DNA of 64,000 bases from Lenzites betulinus (taxonomy: Eukaryota; Basidiomycota; Agaricomycetes; Polyporales; Polyporaceae). Below are positions 1 to 11,683 of this stretch, in pieces. Each line of letters starts with the position of its first letter. Position 1 is the first letter of the stretch. The notes beneath the pieces were generated by a model. The model saw only the letters and a list, made by a program, of their open reading frames with translations, had not been told where the DNA came from and made no database searches. A program made the translations under genes and the position numbers. The DNA lies in contig JABYQU010000011.1 of assembly GCA_022264855.1 (NCBI GenBank), forward strand, positions 558,001-622,000. The letters are read 5' to 3'.

Positions 1-517
1 GGAGGAGGACTGGGGCCGGCCATCTGATTGCGCCTTACGTACGGCTCGCGCGTCGGACGCAGGGCGAGCGAACGCGCAGAGCGTCGCCCAACGTGGTGAT
101 CGTGCGGCCTGAACGTGTGAAGAATGCACAACATATGTGGAATCTGCCCGATTCGACTCTCTGCGTGCCCGGATATCCACAGGCGACGGCCAGAGCGCGC
201 ACAGTGGGTCCATGTGGGAGAGCGGCCGCCCCGCGCACTGCCGCTTTGGGACGCCGCCGCCGCGTCTCAGAGACAAGAGGGGTCGCTGGCGGGCTGCGGC
301 TCGTCTGCGGTGCCTGCGAGGGTGTGTGTGTGTGTGCAGCGGCCGGGGGGGAGACAAAGGGCGGGTGGGAGGAGGCCGGGGGAGGGAGGGGGGATGGGCG
401 TATGGCAGCGTGTCGCCCAAGCGGGCTCCTACCACGCGTTGGCCCTCGCCTCCCTAAATATGCCCGCCCATATCCTCCGCTGCCCTATCTCCTCCCCCGC
501 CCCCCTCCGCCTCTGGC
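1..517. other. 5' flank of the Tcp11/Sok1-like gene
   Basis: There is no supportable gene here. The stretch is GC-rich, with a GT dinucleotide run near 310-325 and a pyrimidine-rich tract (about 475-515) just before the ATG at 518, as is common in fungal core promoters and leaders. An AT-rich 'taaatatgc' near 455 could act as a weak TATA-like element. Open frames here overlap each other on both strands and look like GC-rich chance frames. Confidence 0.4.
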
Positions 518-3399
518 ATGGACGACCTCGCCCATGACGCCCGCCACCCCTGCCACACCCTCAACCGCAAGCGCAAGGCCGACCAGGACGACCACCCCCA
601 GGTCCCGCCCCCCGCCCCCCTCCCCGACCCCCCCTCGACGGCCGACGCCATCCGCATCGACCTCAACATGACCCCCCGCAGACCCGCCGACCCCCCAAAC
701 GGCCCCGCCAGCTCCGCCTGGATGCTCGCCCGCGCTAGGCAACGTATGCCAATGACTCCCTGGCCCAAGTCTCCCTCTGCCTCCCCCACCCCCGCTGTCT
801 TCATGCCCGCGCAACGCGACGGCCAACCCTCTGCCAAACGCCTCCGCATCGAGATCCCGTCCTCCGCACAAGGCTCACCATCGCGCGCCCGCAGGCCCCA
901 GCGTCCCTCGCCACGCACTTCCCAGCGCCGCCGCCGCGCGGGCGAAACGCGCGACACCGGTATTGTCTCCGCCACTGAGCCCGGGCCCAGCAGCGGCTCT
1001 TTGTTGCGGCCCTCGAGGCAGCCCGCGCCGTCGGCCAAGTCCCACTCGCTCCCCGTCTCGCCCATCGACCCGTGTTCGCTTTCGCCGCATATACCCCCAC
1101 ACCAACCCCCTATAAACAGAGAGACGCTCAAAGAACTCGACCTTGACGCCATCCTCCGCAACCCCCAGCTCCGTCAGTCTCCCTTTCCTCCTCCTGTAGC
1201 TACCCGTTCCTCATTGTATGCCCGTCTTCTTCTTTTGTTCCAGGCCACGACTTGCTCTTCGACTCCGGACTGCAGTTCCGTCCCACGTCGAGCCGGCGGA
1301 AGCGCGACCTCGCAGACCACTACTGGCTCACGATCGTGCGCGAGCTCGAGACCGGCTGCACATGCACCACCGTAGACGTGCACGGAAAACTCGCCGAGCT
1401 CCGCTGCGTCTGCGACCCGGCGCCCCACGCACCCGAAAAGCCCACCGTGAAGTACCTGCCCGGGCACCTCGCGACCGTGCGCACGCACTCCCGCATCCGG
1501 CCGCTCCTGACCGAGCTGCTCGAGGTGCTCATCTCGATCATCCAGCCGCCGCGCGCGCCCGCCCTGCGCCCGCCCGAGCTGCTCTTCCCGCCCGCGCAGC
1601 AGCACCCGCAGTTCCAGCAGAACGTCGTGCACATCGCGCTCCTGCGCCAGCACCTCGACCCGGACCTCATCCTGCAGGAGATCAGCCACGGCCTGTTCGA
1701 CCCCTCCGGCCTCTTCCAGGTCATCGGCGACATCATCCGCCGCCACTGCGCGCCGATGCGCGACGGCGCGGTCGACCAGATGGTCGGCCTCGCGCGCGCG
1801 TGCGCGCCCGGCGGCGGCGGCACGAAGCTCGACGCCGTGCGCGCGATCCGGATGTGCTTTGAGATCATGGAGTTGATGAAGCTGGTGAGTGCTGATCGCA
1901 TCGCCGCACGCCCGCACACGCCTGATCGGTTCCGCGCGCCCTCCCTATGGTTTTTCTTTGCTCCCCCGCAGGACGTGGCGAACCACCAGCTGCAGACGCT
2001 GCGCCCGTACCTGGTGCGCACGGCGGGCGAGTACGAGGTGCAGATCTTCTCGGACGAGCGGCACAATGCGCGCCGCACGATCCACACGACGCGCGCGTGG
2101 CTCGGCGCGGCGTGGCGCGAGCTCGCGGACGGCACGGGCGCGCAGGCGCAGGCGTTCGCGCGCGCGACGCGCCAGACGCAGGCGCTCATGGCCGTGGTGA
2201 AGGCCACCGTGAACCTCATCTTCGACCCGCCGCCGCCCGGGACGGCCTCGCCCCCGCCGTCCTCGCAGTCGACGCCCGTCGCCACCGTCGCCCCCTCATC
2301 CTCCTCATCCACCTCCTCTTCATCCACCTCCTCCTCGACCTCCTCTTCATCATCCTCCTCCTCCTCCTCCTCCCGCCCCTCCTCGCGCGCACACCCCTCG
2401 AGCAGCAGCCACGCAGCATACTACGCAGGCTACCCCGAGACGTTCTACCTCGACTACGGCCGCTTCGGCACGCTGCACACGGACGCGGCGGACTTCACCG
2501 CGCTCTACATGCTGCTCATGATGTACCGCCAGCTCGTGCACTCGCCGCTCGCGCGCGCGCCGCACGCGCGCGCGGACGCCGTCGCGCAGGACACCCTCGC
2601 GCGCCTCAAGAAGGAGATCTGGGAGATCGGGCCCGCGCATCCGGGCTTGTGCTTCATGCAGGGCCGCCGGCCGGGGGCGTGTAGTTTGGGCAGCAGCAGG
2701 ACGCCTCCTCCCGCCGCTCCTGCAGCATCATCATCTGCACCAGCACCGGCAACGGCAGCGGCAACTGCACCTGTGGCGAGCTCGGGCTCGTCGTCGTCGA
2801 GCAGGCACGAGCGCGACCGCGAAGCAGAGCTGCGCAGGTGGCGCGCGGAGATCGAGGACGTCGCGCTGCAGGTCGCCATGCACGCGTCCGAGCCGCGCGG
2901 CGCATCCCTCGCCGCGACGAAGGCCTCGGTGGAAGCCTCGGCAGAGCGCACGCTGCACGCGCCGGACATGCAGGTCGTGAAGTTCGCGCTGGGGTGGACG
3001 GCGGCGAACCTGCGGCACGGGTCGCCGTTCAGCGTGCTCTGCAGGCGGCGTCTGCGGGAGCGCGTCGAGGAGGCTGTTCTTGCTATCGTCCTCGCTCAGC
3101 AGCAGCAGGCCGCCCCAGCTGCGGATTCGGCGGGCGCGCCCGTACCTGCGCCTGCGTCTGCGCCGGTTCCTGCGACGCCGACAAAAGACGCGTCCCAGGC
3201 GTCGAGCGGGCTCGAGCCGCTGGGCGCGGAGATCAAGCACATCTCGCAGCGCGCGGCGAAGATGGTGGAGATCCACATGAACGTGTATGGCGAGCTGTAC
3301 GCGCACCCTGCGTTCCTCGACAAGGACGTCCTCCCCAGCGCCGCCGCCGTTTCAAGTTCTGGTGCAAGTTCAGGCCAGATGAGTGTGCCGGTGTCATAG
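518..3399 (+). CDS. Tcp11-domain protein, Sok1-like
   Basis: Exons 518-1172, 1244-1884 and 1972-3399 give 907 residues. The first 200 or so residues are Pro/Ser/Arg-rich and probably disordered. A Tcp11-type domain starts near residue 205 with INRETLKELDLDAILRNP, then LLFDSGLQFRPTSSRRKRDL and a YWLTIVRELETGC segment. The codon split by intron 1 restores Arg and joins the two halves of this conserved block, which fixes the 71-bp intron. Intron 2 (1885-1971, 87 bp) is a multiple of three with no stop codon. A Ser-rich tract follows (about 2295-2394), then further helical Tcp11 segments with Ala/Ser-rich linkers. Yeast Sok1 of this family suppresses loss of protein kinase A, so a role in cAMP/PKA signalling is plausible but inferred. 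Other members of the family are little understood. Confidence 0.87.
2295..2394 (+). repeat. tcc/tca microsatellite encoding poly-Ser
   Basis: An imperfect trinucleotide run of tcc, tca and acc codons inside the Tcp11-like gene. It encodes a Ser/Thr tract with very few other residues. Its purity suggests slippage, so the length probably varies between strains. Confidence 0.85.
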
Positions 3400-5667
3400 C
3401 ATCGTCGCCCACGCCCACGCCCCCCACGCCTCCGCCCACGCTCGCCGGAAGGCCGTGCGCAGTACGCCGTATACCCATTCGTGTATATGCATATCCCTGC
3501 GGGGCTTTGAGCCCTCTCCCCTGCGTTTCGCTCGCCGACCCGCGCAGCGCTGCTTGGCGCTGTGGCGACTCAACGCTCCCTCCCCACCCTTAGACATTCC
3601 TCCCCCTCCCTCGGACCCTGCGTATGCGGCCGCCGAGGCACCCGCCCTCGAGAACCCACCACCACCGACCGCGCACGAAGCAGCACTGGGCCGATACCTG
3701 TCTCGCCCGCCCTCGCTGCTGGTGCCCACCCGCCCCGTCTCCCGTCTCGTCCTCGTTCCCCGTCTCGTCCGCCCTTACACTGGACACACGACACACGACA
3801 CACGACCCATGACACCCGACGCGCCTCTCCTCGTCCTCCCTCCCGTCCGCCCTCTTACGCTCTCCGCTGCTGTTGCTGTTGACGACGTGGTAATGTTTTC
3901 CGTGCCGTGAAGTTCAAGTTTGAAGTCTGAAGTTTTCCCCCGGCCCGCGTGTGCGGCGCCGCAATGTACATACATAATTCGCGCATTCGCGTTAGGACCG
4001 GACTGCGTAGTGCTCTAGTGCTAGTGTGCGGTGGTCGGTGGTCGGTATAATGAATGAATCGAATCGAAGAAGTTTAGCTTTTTTCTAGACAATCTTTTTC
4101 TGGCGTGGTGTGGGGGCTGATGCGTGGTGGTGCCACTTGGTACCGGTGGTGCAAATTTGCGGCACTGGCAGGACGAATATTTGATCGTTCGAACTTCGAT
4201 GGGACTAGTTCCCAATGCTATTTCGGATTCGGAAAAGTTGTGCGTTGTGCGTTAACGTTAGGTGTAAAGTATCTTCCGGCGAGCCTACTGGCAAATCCTA
4301 CAGGCTAGCAGCATGCATATGCTGACGATGTTCTTGCGGTCCGCCGCGGGACCGTCAATCAAAGTTCGGCGACTCCGTGAGTGCATGGTAGCCATACATT
4401 GCAGCTTCGAGCACAATCGATGTATGCGTGCGCATGGAGACGTGTGGCCGCGAAGGACGGCGCGGCGGCCTCGACGCGGACGCGCGGCCGGCTACAAGGT
4501 CTGTTTTACTGTTTAGACGTCCTTTGGGTGTGCCTCGCAGCCTTGCGCGGGGGTCCAGGCGTCCGCGAGGCTCGCGGGGCCGGCGCGAAGCGTTCTGATC
4601 GTGTGGGCTGAAGGACACGGTCGAAGAGGACGCGTACGAGTCCCACCGGTACCCTCTGTGTCACTCAGTACTGCAGCGCAGGCTGCTCGATGGGCCTACA
4701 CGCTGCTCTCTCACCGTGGCGTACTGCAGCAGCAGCAGCAGCCGCTCACTGCGGAGGTTGTGGGAGAAGAAGAGAAGGGGCGAGCGACTGGACCCGCACC
4801 ACGCGTTCGTACCGCGACGCCAGCACCTGACCGTGTCGATCGTCCGCATTGGCTGGGACGGGGAGGGCGTCGCGCTAGTCCGTAGTAGCGGAGGGCCTTC
4901 GTGCCCCGGACCCTACTCGTGGGCTCCGCATGTAGCGCGTACGCACGCACGCAGCGCAGCGCAGGTAGGGACAATAGGCGTGGTGGTTGTGCGCCCATGT
5001 CCTGCGTCACAGAGTCCGCCAGACGTTCGTTTGTGCATGGGACCCAGGTCGGCCTCCGCTTCTGCGCGGAATTGTATGGCGACGGCATAGCATGGGCGCG
5101 GGCCGCGCGAGTACCCCCAGAAGGGAGACTCGCGTGCTGGGACTTCGGCCGAAGCACGCTGTGGCCTGCGCAGATCCGGGCGAACTTGGCTGCATATGCA
5201 TGGTGTGCCGCCAGCACTTCTGCGTCTGGGATCACCTGGGCGATGTTGTGGAGCCACGCGCGAGTACACGCATCCCCGAGCGCGTTCTCTCCGAAAAGGA
5301 GGCGAAACTGGGCGGACGCAGTTGCGCTGCGCGTGCGCTCGCGGGATTCTCGTTCGACCAGTGACAGTGATGAGCAGATGAGCAGTCGCGCGAGGTTCAC
5401 GAATAGATAGCGGGGGGCGCACGCCTGGCGCTGTCATAGCATCGGTGTGCGCTGGCACCGTCGTGGCAGAGCCTGGAAGAGCAAGTGCTGAAGACATCGT
5501 GCTCGCCGTCGTGGGGAGCGGAGAGAAGAGCTGGGCGTGCGAGCAGCGAAGAGGCCGGGTTGCCCGGGCGCCTATGGGGTGCTGAATGCGAGAGCACTGC
5601 ATGAGGGTGCGCCCCGGAGATGCAGCGGTCCCCGCCCCGCGACCTCTCTTCGTCCCGCACTTCCACC
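3400..5667. other. Intergenic stretch, 2.3 kb
   Basis: No gene could be supported. The first 500 bp are probably the 3' UTR of the Tcp11-like gene. They include a 7-bp acacacg tandem repeat (3784-3804). From about 4000 to 4350 the composition is AT-richer. The rest is GC-rich, with overlapping chance frames on both strands (for example minus 4711-5400 and 4913-5677) that contain no recognisable motif. The last 400 bp are probably promoter and leader of the gene starting at 5668. Confidence 0.5.
3784..3804 (+). repeat. 7-bp tandem repeat (acacacg x3)
   Basis: Three perfect copies of acacacg in the probable 3' untranslated or intergenic DNA after the Tcp11-like gene. There is no sign of function. 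Confidence 0.8.
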
Positions 5668-6963
5668 ATGGCTTCAACGTCGGGGTCGTCGTCGGCCACC
5701 TCCTCTCTATCCCCGTCGGCGACCAATTCTAGCACCCCATTGCCCTCTGGGTCAAGCTCCATCGGCGATGGCAGCCCGACCAGCAGTAACACCTCTGCGT
5801 TCTTTGCCTCGGCTACCTCCAGCGGCGCGTCGTCTACGAGCACTGGCGACCCGGGCCCCGGGCCCCCCTCCTCCTCACTCTACCTGTACGTATAATCCAC
5901 ATCTCGTGTACGACAGCGCTGGGCGGTGTTAGCGCATCGCGGCTGGCGTCTGCGTACGTCTGTTACTGCAAGATTGGTACGCGCTCAGACTGCGCACGTC
6001 CATCCGCTGTCGGATGATTACCCCTTCAAAGCTTCACCGCATGCCTGGACGCTTGTCTGCACTCTTCGCAACGTAACCCCACATACCCCCACTTGCTTGG
6101 CATCCGCTCCCTCTCGGCGTACTCTACCTGCCCGTTCTAATGCGTTCTTCGCTCTTCAGGTTCACCTTCCTCGCGACCCTCTTCCTGCTCCTTGCGATCT
6201 CCTCCGCGATCATCATGCGGGGCATCTTCCTGCGCCGTCGTTTCCGGCGACGCATCGAGGAGGCGATCGCAGCCGGCGTGCTCCTCTCCCCCTCTGACGA
6301 GGGCCCCGGTGGCTTCGGCCGAAGCGGAGGACGGCGCAAGCTCAAGCGACCCGTCCTCTTCGACGTCAGCGTCCTGCCCCCGTACTTCTCCACCGCTAAC
6401 CCGCAGGACGGCAAATGGGAGCGCACGATGGTACGTGATCCTCACACTTCCTCTGCTCTCGAACCGTGTCGAACCGCACGCCCTTCCGCTTCCCCGCGCA
6501 GCCCGTCGTAGCCAGCGTCGCCTCCGAAAAACCAGGGCTGGAGCCCCTGCCCGCGGCCGACACCCCGCCGCCGTCCCACCCCCGCACGAACCTGGCGTCC
6601 GCGCTCGAGCGCGCCGGGTACCTCTTCCCGCGCGCGCGCCTCCACCGCGCGACACCGCCCCCGCCCCGCAACGAGCCGGCGCCGCCCGCCGTCCCGCTGT
6701 CGCCGGAGCAGAACGACCCGGTGCTGCGCGCGGCGGAGGTGCAGGTGACGGTCCTCATCGCGATGCCGGATCCGCACCGCACGGCGTACGTGCCCCCGCG
6801 CGCGGCGGGCGTGCGCCTCAGCGACCCGGCGAAGGGCAAGGCGCGGGGGAGCGGTGCGTGGGATGATGGCGAGGAGGAGGGCGTGCCGGATGTCGTGCTG
6901 GGATCTGCGACGGTGTCGGTGGGCTGCGGCGCGGATGCAGCGGGCGCGCGCGAGGCGTCATGA
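5668..6963 (+). CDS. Ser-rich single-pass membrane protein, unknown family
   Basis: Exons 5668-5885, 6160-6430 and 6502-6963 give 316 residues. The start at 5668 sits in a good context (ccaccATGg); an upstream in-frame ATG at 5620 would add 16 residues. Residues 1-70 are almost entirely Ser/Thr/Gly/Pro. A strong membrane segment (FTFLATLFLLLAISSAIIM, about 74-92) follows, then a very basic stop-transfer run (RGIFLRRRFRRR). The remaining 210 residues are Pro/Ala/Arg-rich and probably cytosolic. Positive charge after the segment and no signal peptide predict an N-out, C-in topology. Intron 1 is long (274 bp) but restores Leu exactly, with a GTACGT donor. The architecture recalls mucin-like surface sensors, though I recognise no named family. 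Confidence 0.75.
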
Positions 6964-7406
6964 CCGGATACCGATGTGTTTCGGCGGCCGCCGTGTCCCT
7001 CGTCGTCCCGCTGTCTTGCTGTGCGGATTATATTGAGCGGTCTGGAGCTTGTGGGGGACGCGCGTGTCAGCCAAACAGCCTACCGCCGGCCTGACCAACC
7101 TTTTTATGACTGAGCGCACCCCGGGCGCTGGAACGTGTAACATCGTTACGTCGATGGACCACCGCCGAGGTTATTTGCGCGCTGTTTGTGTGTTTTTTGT
7201 TGATGTAGTAGAACTGTATACTGTACTCTAGCACACGGCCTAATGTGTAAACATGTATCGCTGGAAGCCTGCTGTGGGACTATCTTGGATACGTATTATG
7301 ATATAAACTTTTGCTTCTGCGCACTTCTCCCCAGCATTCAATACTCAACACCCAACACCCGACGCTCAGCATCCGGCCCTGCAGCATCCCCCAACATCCC
7401 CCGCGC
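6964..7406. other. Convergent intergenic region
   Basis: The 3' ends of the membrane protein (+) and the F-box gene (-) face each other across 443 bp. The content is AT-richer (long t-runs near 7180-7210), consistent with two overlapping 3' UTR and polyadenylation regions. No gene was seen. Confidence 0.6.
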
Positions 7407-9251
7407 TCAAGGATGATGGAACCAAGTGGGCGGCTCATACTCGTCAATCTCAAAGTCCTCGTGCACCTCATAGTCAAAGTCCTCGTCCTCATCCTCGTCC
7501 TCCCAGTCCCCGTCCGCGTCGTCCTCGAACACCTCCAGGTCGTCCTCCTCGTCCGAGCCCTCGAAGAACTCGAAGCGCTCGACGTGCGCGTCCAGCCACG
7601 CGCCGTCCGCCGAGTCCACGTCGTCGTCCTGGTTCATCAGCAGCGCGCGCAGCGGCACCCCGCGCGCCTGCCGCGCCGCAACGAGCGCGCGCATCTGCCC
7701 GCCCGACACGCCCGTCGTCGTCAGCGTCTCGAGGCGCGGCAGCAGCAGCTCGCCTGTCGCCGGCGCTGGCGTCGCGGTCGCGGTCGTGCTGCCGGCAGAG
7801 GGTGGCGCGGCTTCGGGCGGGAAGAGGAGGTCGACCCAGTACGGGTCGAGGAAGTGCGCGTTCAGGTTGAGCGCGGTGAGCGCCTGCAGCTGGCGGTACG
7901 CCTCGCGCACGGCGGCCTCGCTCGCGGGCACGCTCGCGATCTTGAGCGCGGTGAGCTGCGAGAGGAGCGAGCGGCTCGTGGTGCGCGACTGGGGAGGCTG
8001 GGGCGCGCCTGCGACGCCGGGTCCACGCAGTGCTGACGCGGAGGGAGCCCAGAATGGAGCGGAAGGGGGCGCGCCGATGGAGCGCGGCGAGGAGAGGTAC
8101 GCGAGGACCTCTGAGAAGTCGTCGTCCTCGAGGTCGAGCGCGAGCGATGTGAGTGCGGGGAGGGCGAGGCGCGGGAGGAGCGCGAGGAGGTATGCGGGCT
8201 CGTGGTACGCGAGGACGAGGTCTGTGAGGTTCTCGAGTGCGAGCGGCGCGGCCGCGTCCGCGTCGAATGTGCCCTCCGTAGGGATTGTCTCGGGAAGCCC
8301 TGCGGGCCAGTCGGCGGGCGAACCTGCGGGGCCTGAGAGGCAGAGGGTGAGCGTACGGAGACCGGGCGAGGCGCGGAGGATGCGCGCAAACTCGGTGAGA
8401 CTCGGGCGCACGTCGCGCGCGTGGTACGCGAGCTCGAGATCGACGAGCCCGGTGAGGAAGGGCGAGCCTTCGCGAGTCCAAGGGAGGTGCACGCCCCAGA
8501 GCGCGACGTGCGTCAGGCGCGGGGCGACGCCACCGAACAGGCAGAACGGCTGCTCGCGCAGCTCGGGGAGCGCGAATGTGAGGTGCTCGTCCGTGTCCTC
8601 GTGGTGGTACAGCTGCAGCACCTCGAGCATCGGCGCGGGGCCTGCGGCACCGAGCGCCTGCAGCGCGCAGTGCATGTGGCGGTAGAACGAGACCATGAGC
8701 CGGAAGGACTGCCAGTGCGGGACGTGCGGGATGATGAGCTCCATGATGCTCTCGATGATGACCAGGTCGACGTCGTCGTCTTCGGGCTCGTACGAGTCGT
8801 CGGACATGGGGTAGTCGTCCTCGTCGTCGAGGCCGCGGTCCACAGTTATGTGCAGGGGTGCCGCCTTGGCGCGCTCGAGGTAGGTCTTTGCACGGTCGTA
8901 TGGCGGGAGGCCGACAAAGCGGATGTGCGACCAGAGGAGGGGGTTGTCGACGGCGATGGCGCGCCATCGCGCGCAGACGTGCGAGACCAGGACGTTGAAC
9001 GGCAGCTTGCGCTCTTTTTCATCCGCGTCTTCTTCCGATGGTGAGCTGCGATCGGAGGAGACGGTAGAGTAGCTTCCATCCTCGGAGTCGACGTCTTCGA
9101 AGTCGTCCTCATCTGGCTCCTCGTCGCGTTCTGGGGTCCACCCGAGGGAGAAGATGTGAGCGAGGAGCTCCGAGGGAAGGTCGTTGATGAGACAGCGTCC
9201 GTCCTTCGGAGCGACGAACGGGTTGGATGAGAGGTCTATGACATCGGCCAT
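7407..9251 (-). CDS. F-box protein with acidic tail
   Basis: A single uninterrupted exon of 614 residues. An F-box begins near residue 21 (CLINDLPSELLAHIFSLGW). It is split by an acidic, Ser-rich insert (about 40-80) and resumes as VLVSHVCARWRAIAVDNPLL, which is common in basidiomycete F-box proteins. The remainder is made of leucine-rich segments such as LENLTDLVLAYHEP and LPALTSLALDLEDD, probably degenerate LRR-like repeats that would bind a substrate. The last 60 residues are extremely acidic (DEDEDEDFDYEVHEDFEIDE). By family it should be the substrate adaptor of an SCF ubiquitin ligase; the substrate is unknown. It is convergent with the gene ending at 6963. Confidence 0.88.
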   Translation of the reverse strand: MADVIDLSSNPFVAPKDGRCLINDLPSELLAHIFSLGWTPERDEEPDEDDFEDVDSEDGSYSTVSSDRSSPSEEDADEKERKLPFNVLVSHVCARWRAIAVDNPLLWSHIRFVGLPPYDRAKTYLERAKAAPLHITVDRGLDDEDDYPMSDDSYEPEDDDVDLVIIESIMELIIPHVPHWQSFRLMVSFYRHMHCALQALGAAGPAPMLEVLQLYHHEDTDEHLTFALPELREQPFCLFGGVAPRLTHVALWGVHLPWTREGSPFLTGLVDLELAYHARDVRPSLTEFARILRASPGLRTLTLCLSGPAGSPADWPAGLPETIPTEGTFDADAAAPLALENLTDLVLAYHEPAYLLALLPRLALPALTSLALDLEDDDFSEVLAYLSSPRSIGAPPSAPFWAPSASALRGPGVAGAPQPPQSRTTSRSLLSQLTALKIASVPASEAAVREAYRQLQALTALNLNAHFLDPYWVDLLFPPEAAPPSAGSTTATATPAPATGELLLPRLETLTTTGVSGGQMRALVAARQARGVPLRALLMNQDDDVDSADGAWLDAHVERFEFFEGSDEEDDLEVFEDDADGDWEDEDEDEDFDYEVHEDFEIDEYEPPTWFHHP

Positions 9252-11683
9252 TCTCGTCTATCGGTGTATGAAGGAGGTGGCGGTCACGACTTGTCAAGCA
9301 GGTGGCTTTCTCTGATTTTCTGTTGCGTCGGGGAAGTGAGCGGAGGAATGTTGTGAGGTCTTGACAGTGGTTGGTGAGTACTGTATACAGCGGCTAGAAA
9401 CGCGTGCAACATACCGATAATTCTATCCTAGCTGATATGTGTTGAGGAGTCTGTTCCAAGCAACACAGCTAGTGATCACAGGGAATGACGTTCATGAGGG
9501 TGGGATGGTGGTGGTCAGAGTCAAAAGGCCATTTTGACGGCTCAAAACAATTATCGCCGCTTAGACGGAATAGGCGCCGTGACATCACGCGCATCGATTT
9601 CTATCGAGTTGGTAAAGTTAGTATTTCTAGCGTGTCTCTGGGATTTGCGTTTCATAATATAAGAACATCAGTGCTATTAGGTTCATCTGGGAGCCGCGAC
9701 AGCACCGATATGTATTTTCTAGAATGCTGAGAGAATATTATATGGGAAAGGGACGCGATGCGCAAAAATCGACGCCACAACGCCAGATCCCATCGAGCAT
9801 CGATCATAAATGGATAGACGCCTATTTGCCTCCGCCCATCGAGGCAAGTGAAAGTCCCGATAGGGACTGATATTGGCCATTTCAGGCTGATATCGCACCC
9901 TTCGTCAACTATCGGGGAAGACTGGCTGTCCATGTCAGTACTTCAGTAAGTATTCTCATTTTGAAACGCCGGCTCTGACATACTATATTGACAGCCGCTC
10001 AACTCATATGCACTCACCGTCCTAGTGTCACCCGGGCTCACGCCTCCTTGCTGTAGATCCGCGGGTGGCAAATCCCCGAACCCCGCCGACGATACTTGAA
10101 ACAACGCCCGCTCAAACGTCACTGGAACGCCTCCAGCAGCACCTTATCAGCTGCAGAAACCCGCGGACCGCACCAGCTCCTCATTACAGCTTCGGTTATT
10201 GTGGCGGCATGCTAGAAGCCCGGAGGAGAGACGGGCGAGCGAGGGACCCCGAAGATCCTTGAAGTGATTGACCAGAAACTCTGGGTGGCGTTCACGATTT
10301 GTCATGAGGGCGATATGCCAGCCTGCTGAATCGGGACGTTATCTTTCGGCACGCCATGTCCGGACATATGCAGAAGTTTGACGAGGTCAGATTTCAGAGC
10401 TCTGAATATACGACACTCAGGGACACAACACATCGAGTAAGCATCTTCGTAGCTACCTTGCAAAGTGCAATGTTACCCGGACACGCCCCCCTTCAATTCT
10501 GACGCACTCTTCGACCAGCGCGCACTGGCACGCCTCGTTGGCGCCGGCAACCAATATGGCGGAGCAAACGGGCTCTGGCATGTGAGGCAAAGATTATCAA
10601 GAGATATAAAGGGCGCACGGACATTGTAGCTATTTTATAATCCGTTTTAACACCAAAAATTGTTTGGCATAGCAAAACTGAGCTATAAGACGCGTTGGAG
10701 TTGAGCTCGGGCGTGTTAGCGCCCAACGCCTATGCAAGTGAAGTGCTGAGTTGCTCGCGTTTCCCGTTCAAGCTCCTCCTCGGAGTCTTCTCCGCCTGTA
10801 TGTACCATTTCGTTTACGATAGATGGACCGCACAAAAGCTCTGTTGTTTGAACGCCCCCAGTCGTTTCCTGTAAATGCTCACTCCAGTTCGTTCGTCGTA
10901 CCCAGTGTTGCCGAGTGGAAGCGCGCAAAGTCAGAGCCGCCAGCCGAGGCGACACTTTCCCTCGTACAAACTTGCTACAGCTCACATATCTCTGCCTGTC
11001 ACCGCAACCTCAAGCTTCAAGACATGGTGACTCTGAAGTAGAGTTCGCCTGCTTACCTGTATTTATACAGAGTGTTTGCTGTAACTTCAAATTGTTGAAC
11101 TGCTGGAAATTCTGGACGTAGCTGGCGCGAAGATAGAACAATGTAGCTGGTCCAGTCAGGCCAAATTGTTTGAACGACGTCGACGAACAGAAGGCTGAAT
11201 TTCAGGCGCTCACTGACCTCATATAGGGATCTTCGGGGTCCTGTGAGCGAGCGGTTGAGCATGGGAGAAAAGCGGAGATCACCGCGAGAAAGGCCGATCG
11301 AGTGCCTCAACGGCGACCCTGGGAATCGGCTCCCCGGGAATAGCCTCATTCGCATCCTCGAGGCTGCATAGAAAGCCGAGTGTCCCAGGCGAGCTGGAGG
11401 TCGGCCTCGCGAGGAGGGGTCGGGGAGCGAGGACGCCACCATCGGGGCGGTCGAGGAAGGTTCGGTGAGCAGGCATGATGATCCCAGAAATAATAAACTG
11501 ATGAAGGGCCCTGACAAGAGGATCCGGGACGGGTGACATGAACTGAAGAAGCAGAGCTACGACGTCCCGCACGTGGCCTTGAATGGAAGGTTCGTATAAT
11601 TATTAGTATTAGTCGGTCGGGCACATCCTGCGGCGACTCGAGCGTCCGCTCCTCTCCTCCTGCCCGTATGTTCTCCCCCCTCC
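9252..11683. other. Gene-poor AT-richer region, 2.4 kb
   Basis: No supportable gene on either strand. The flanks hold the leaders of the divergent F-box and RGS genes. The central part (about 9400-11200) has lower GC and only short frames without motifs or consistent splice sites. It may be decayed mobile DNA, but I found no terminal repeats or transposase-like peptide. Confidence 0.45.

Noticed and set aside
4711..5843. Long overlapping minus-strand frames upstream of the Ser-rich membrane gene
   Set aside because: They overlap open frames on the other strand, have no motif or splice logic, and are expected by chance in GC-rich DNA.
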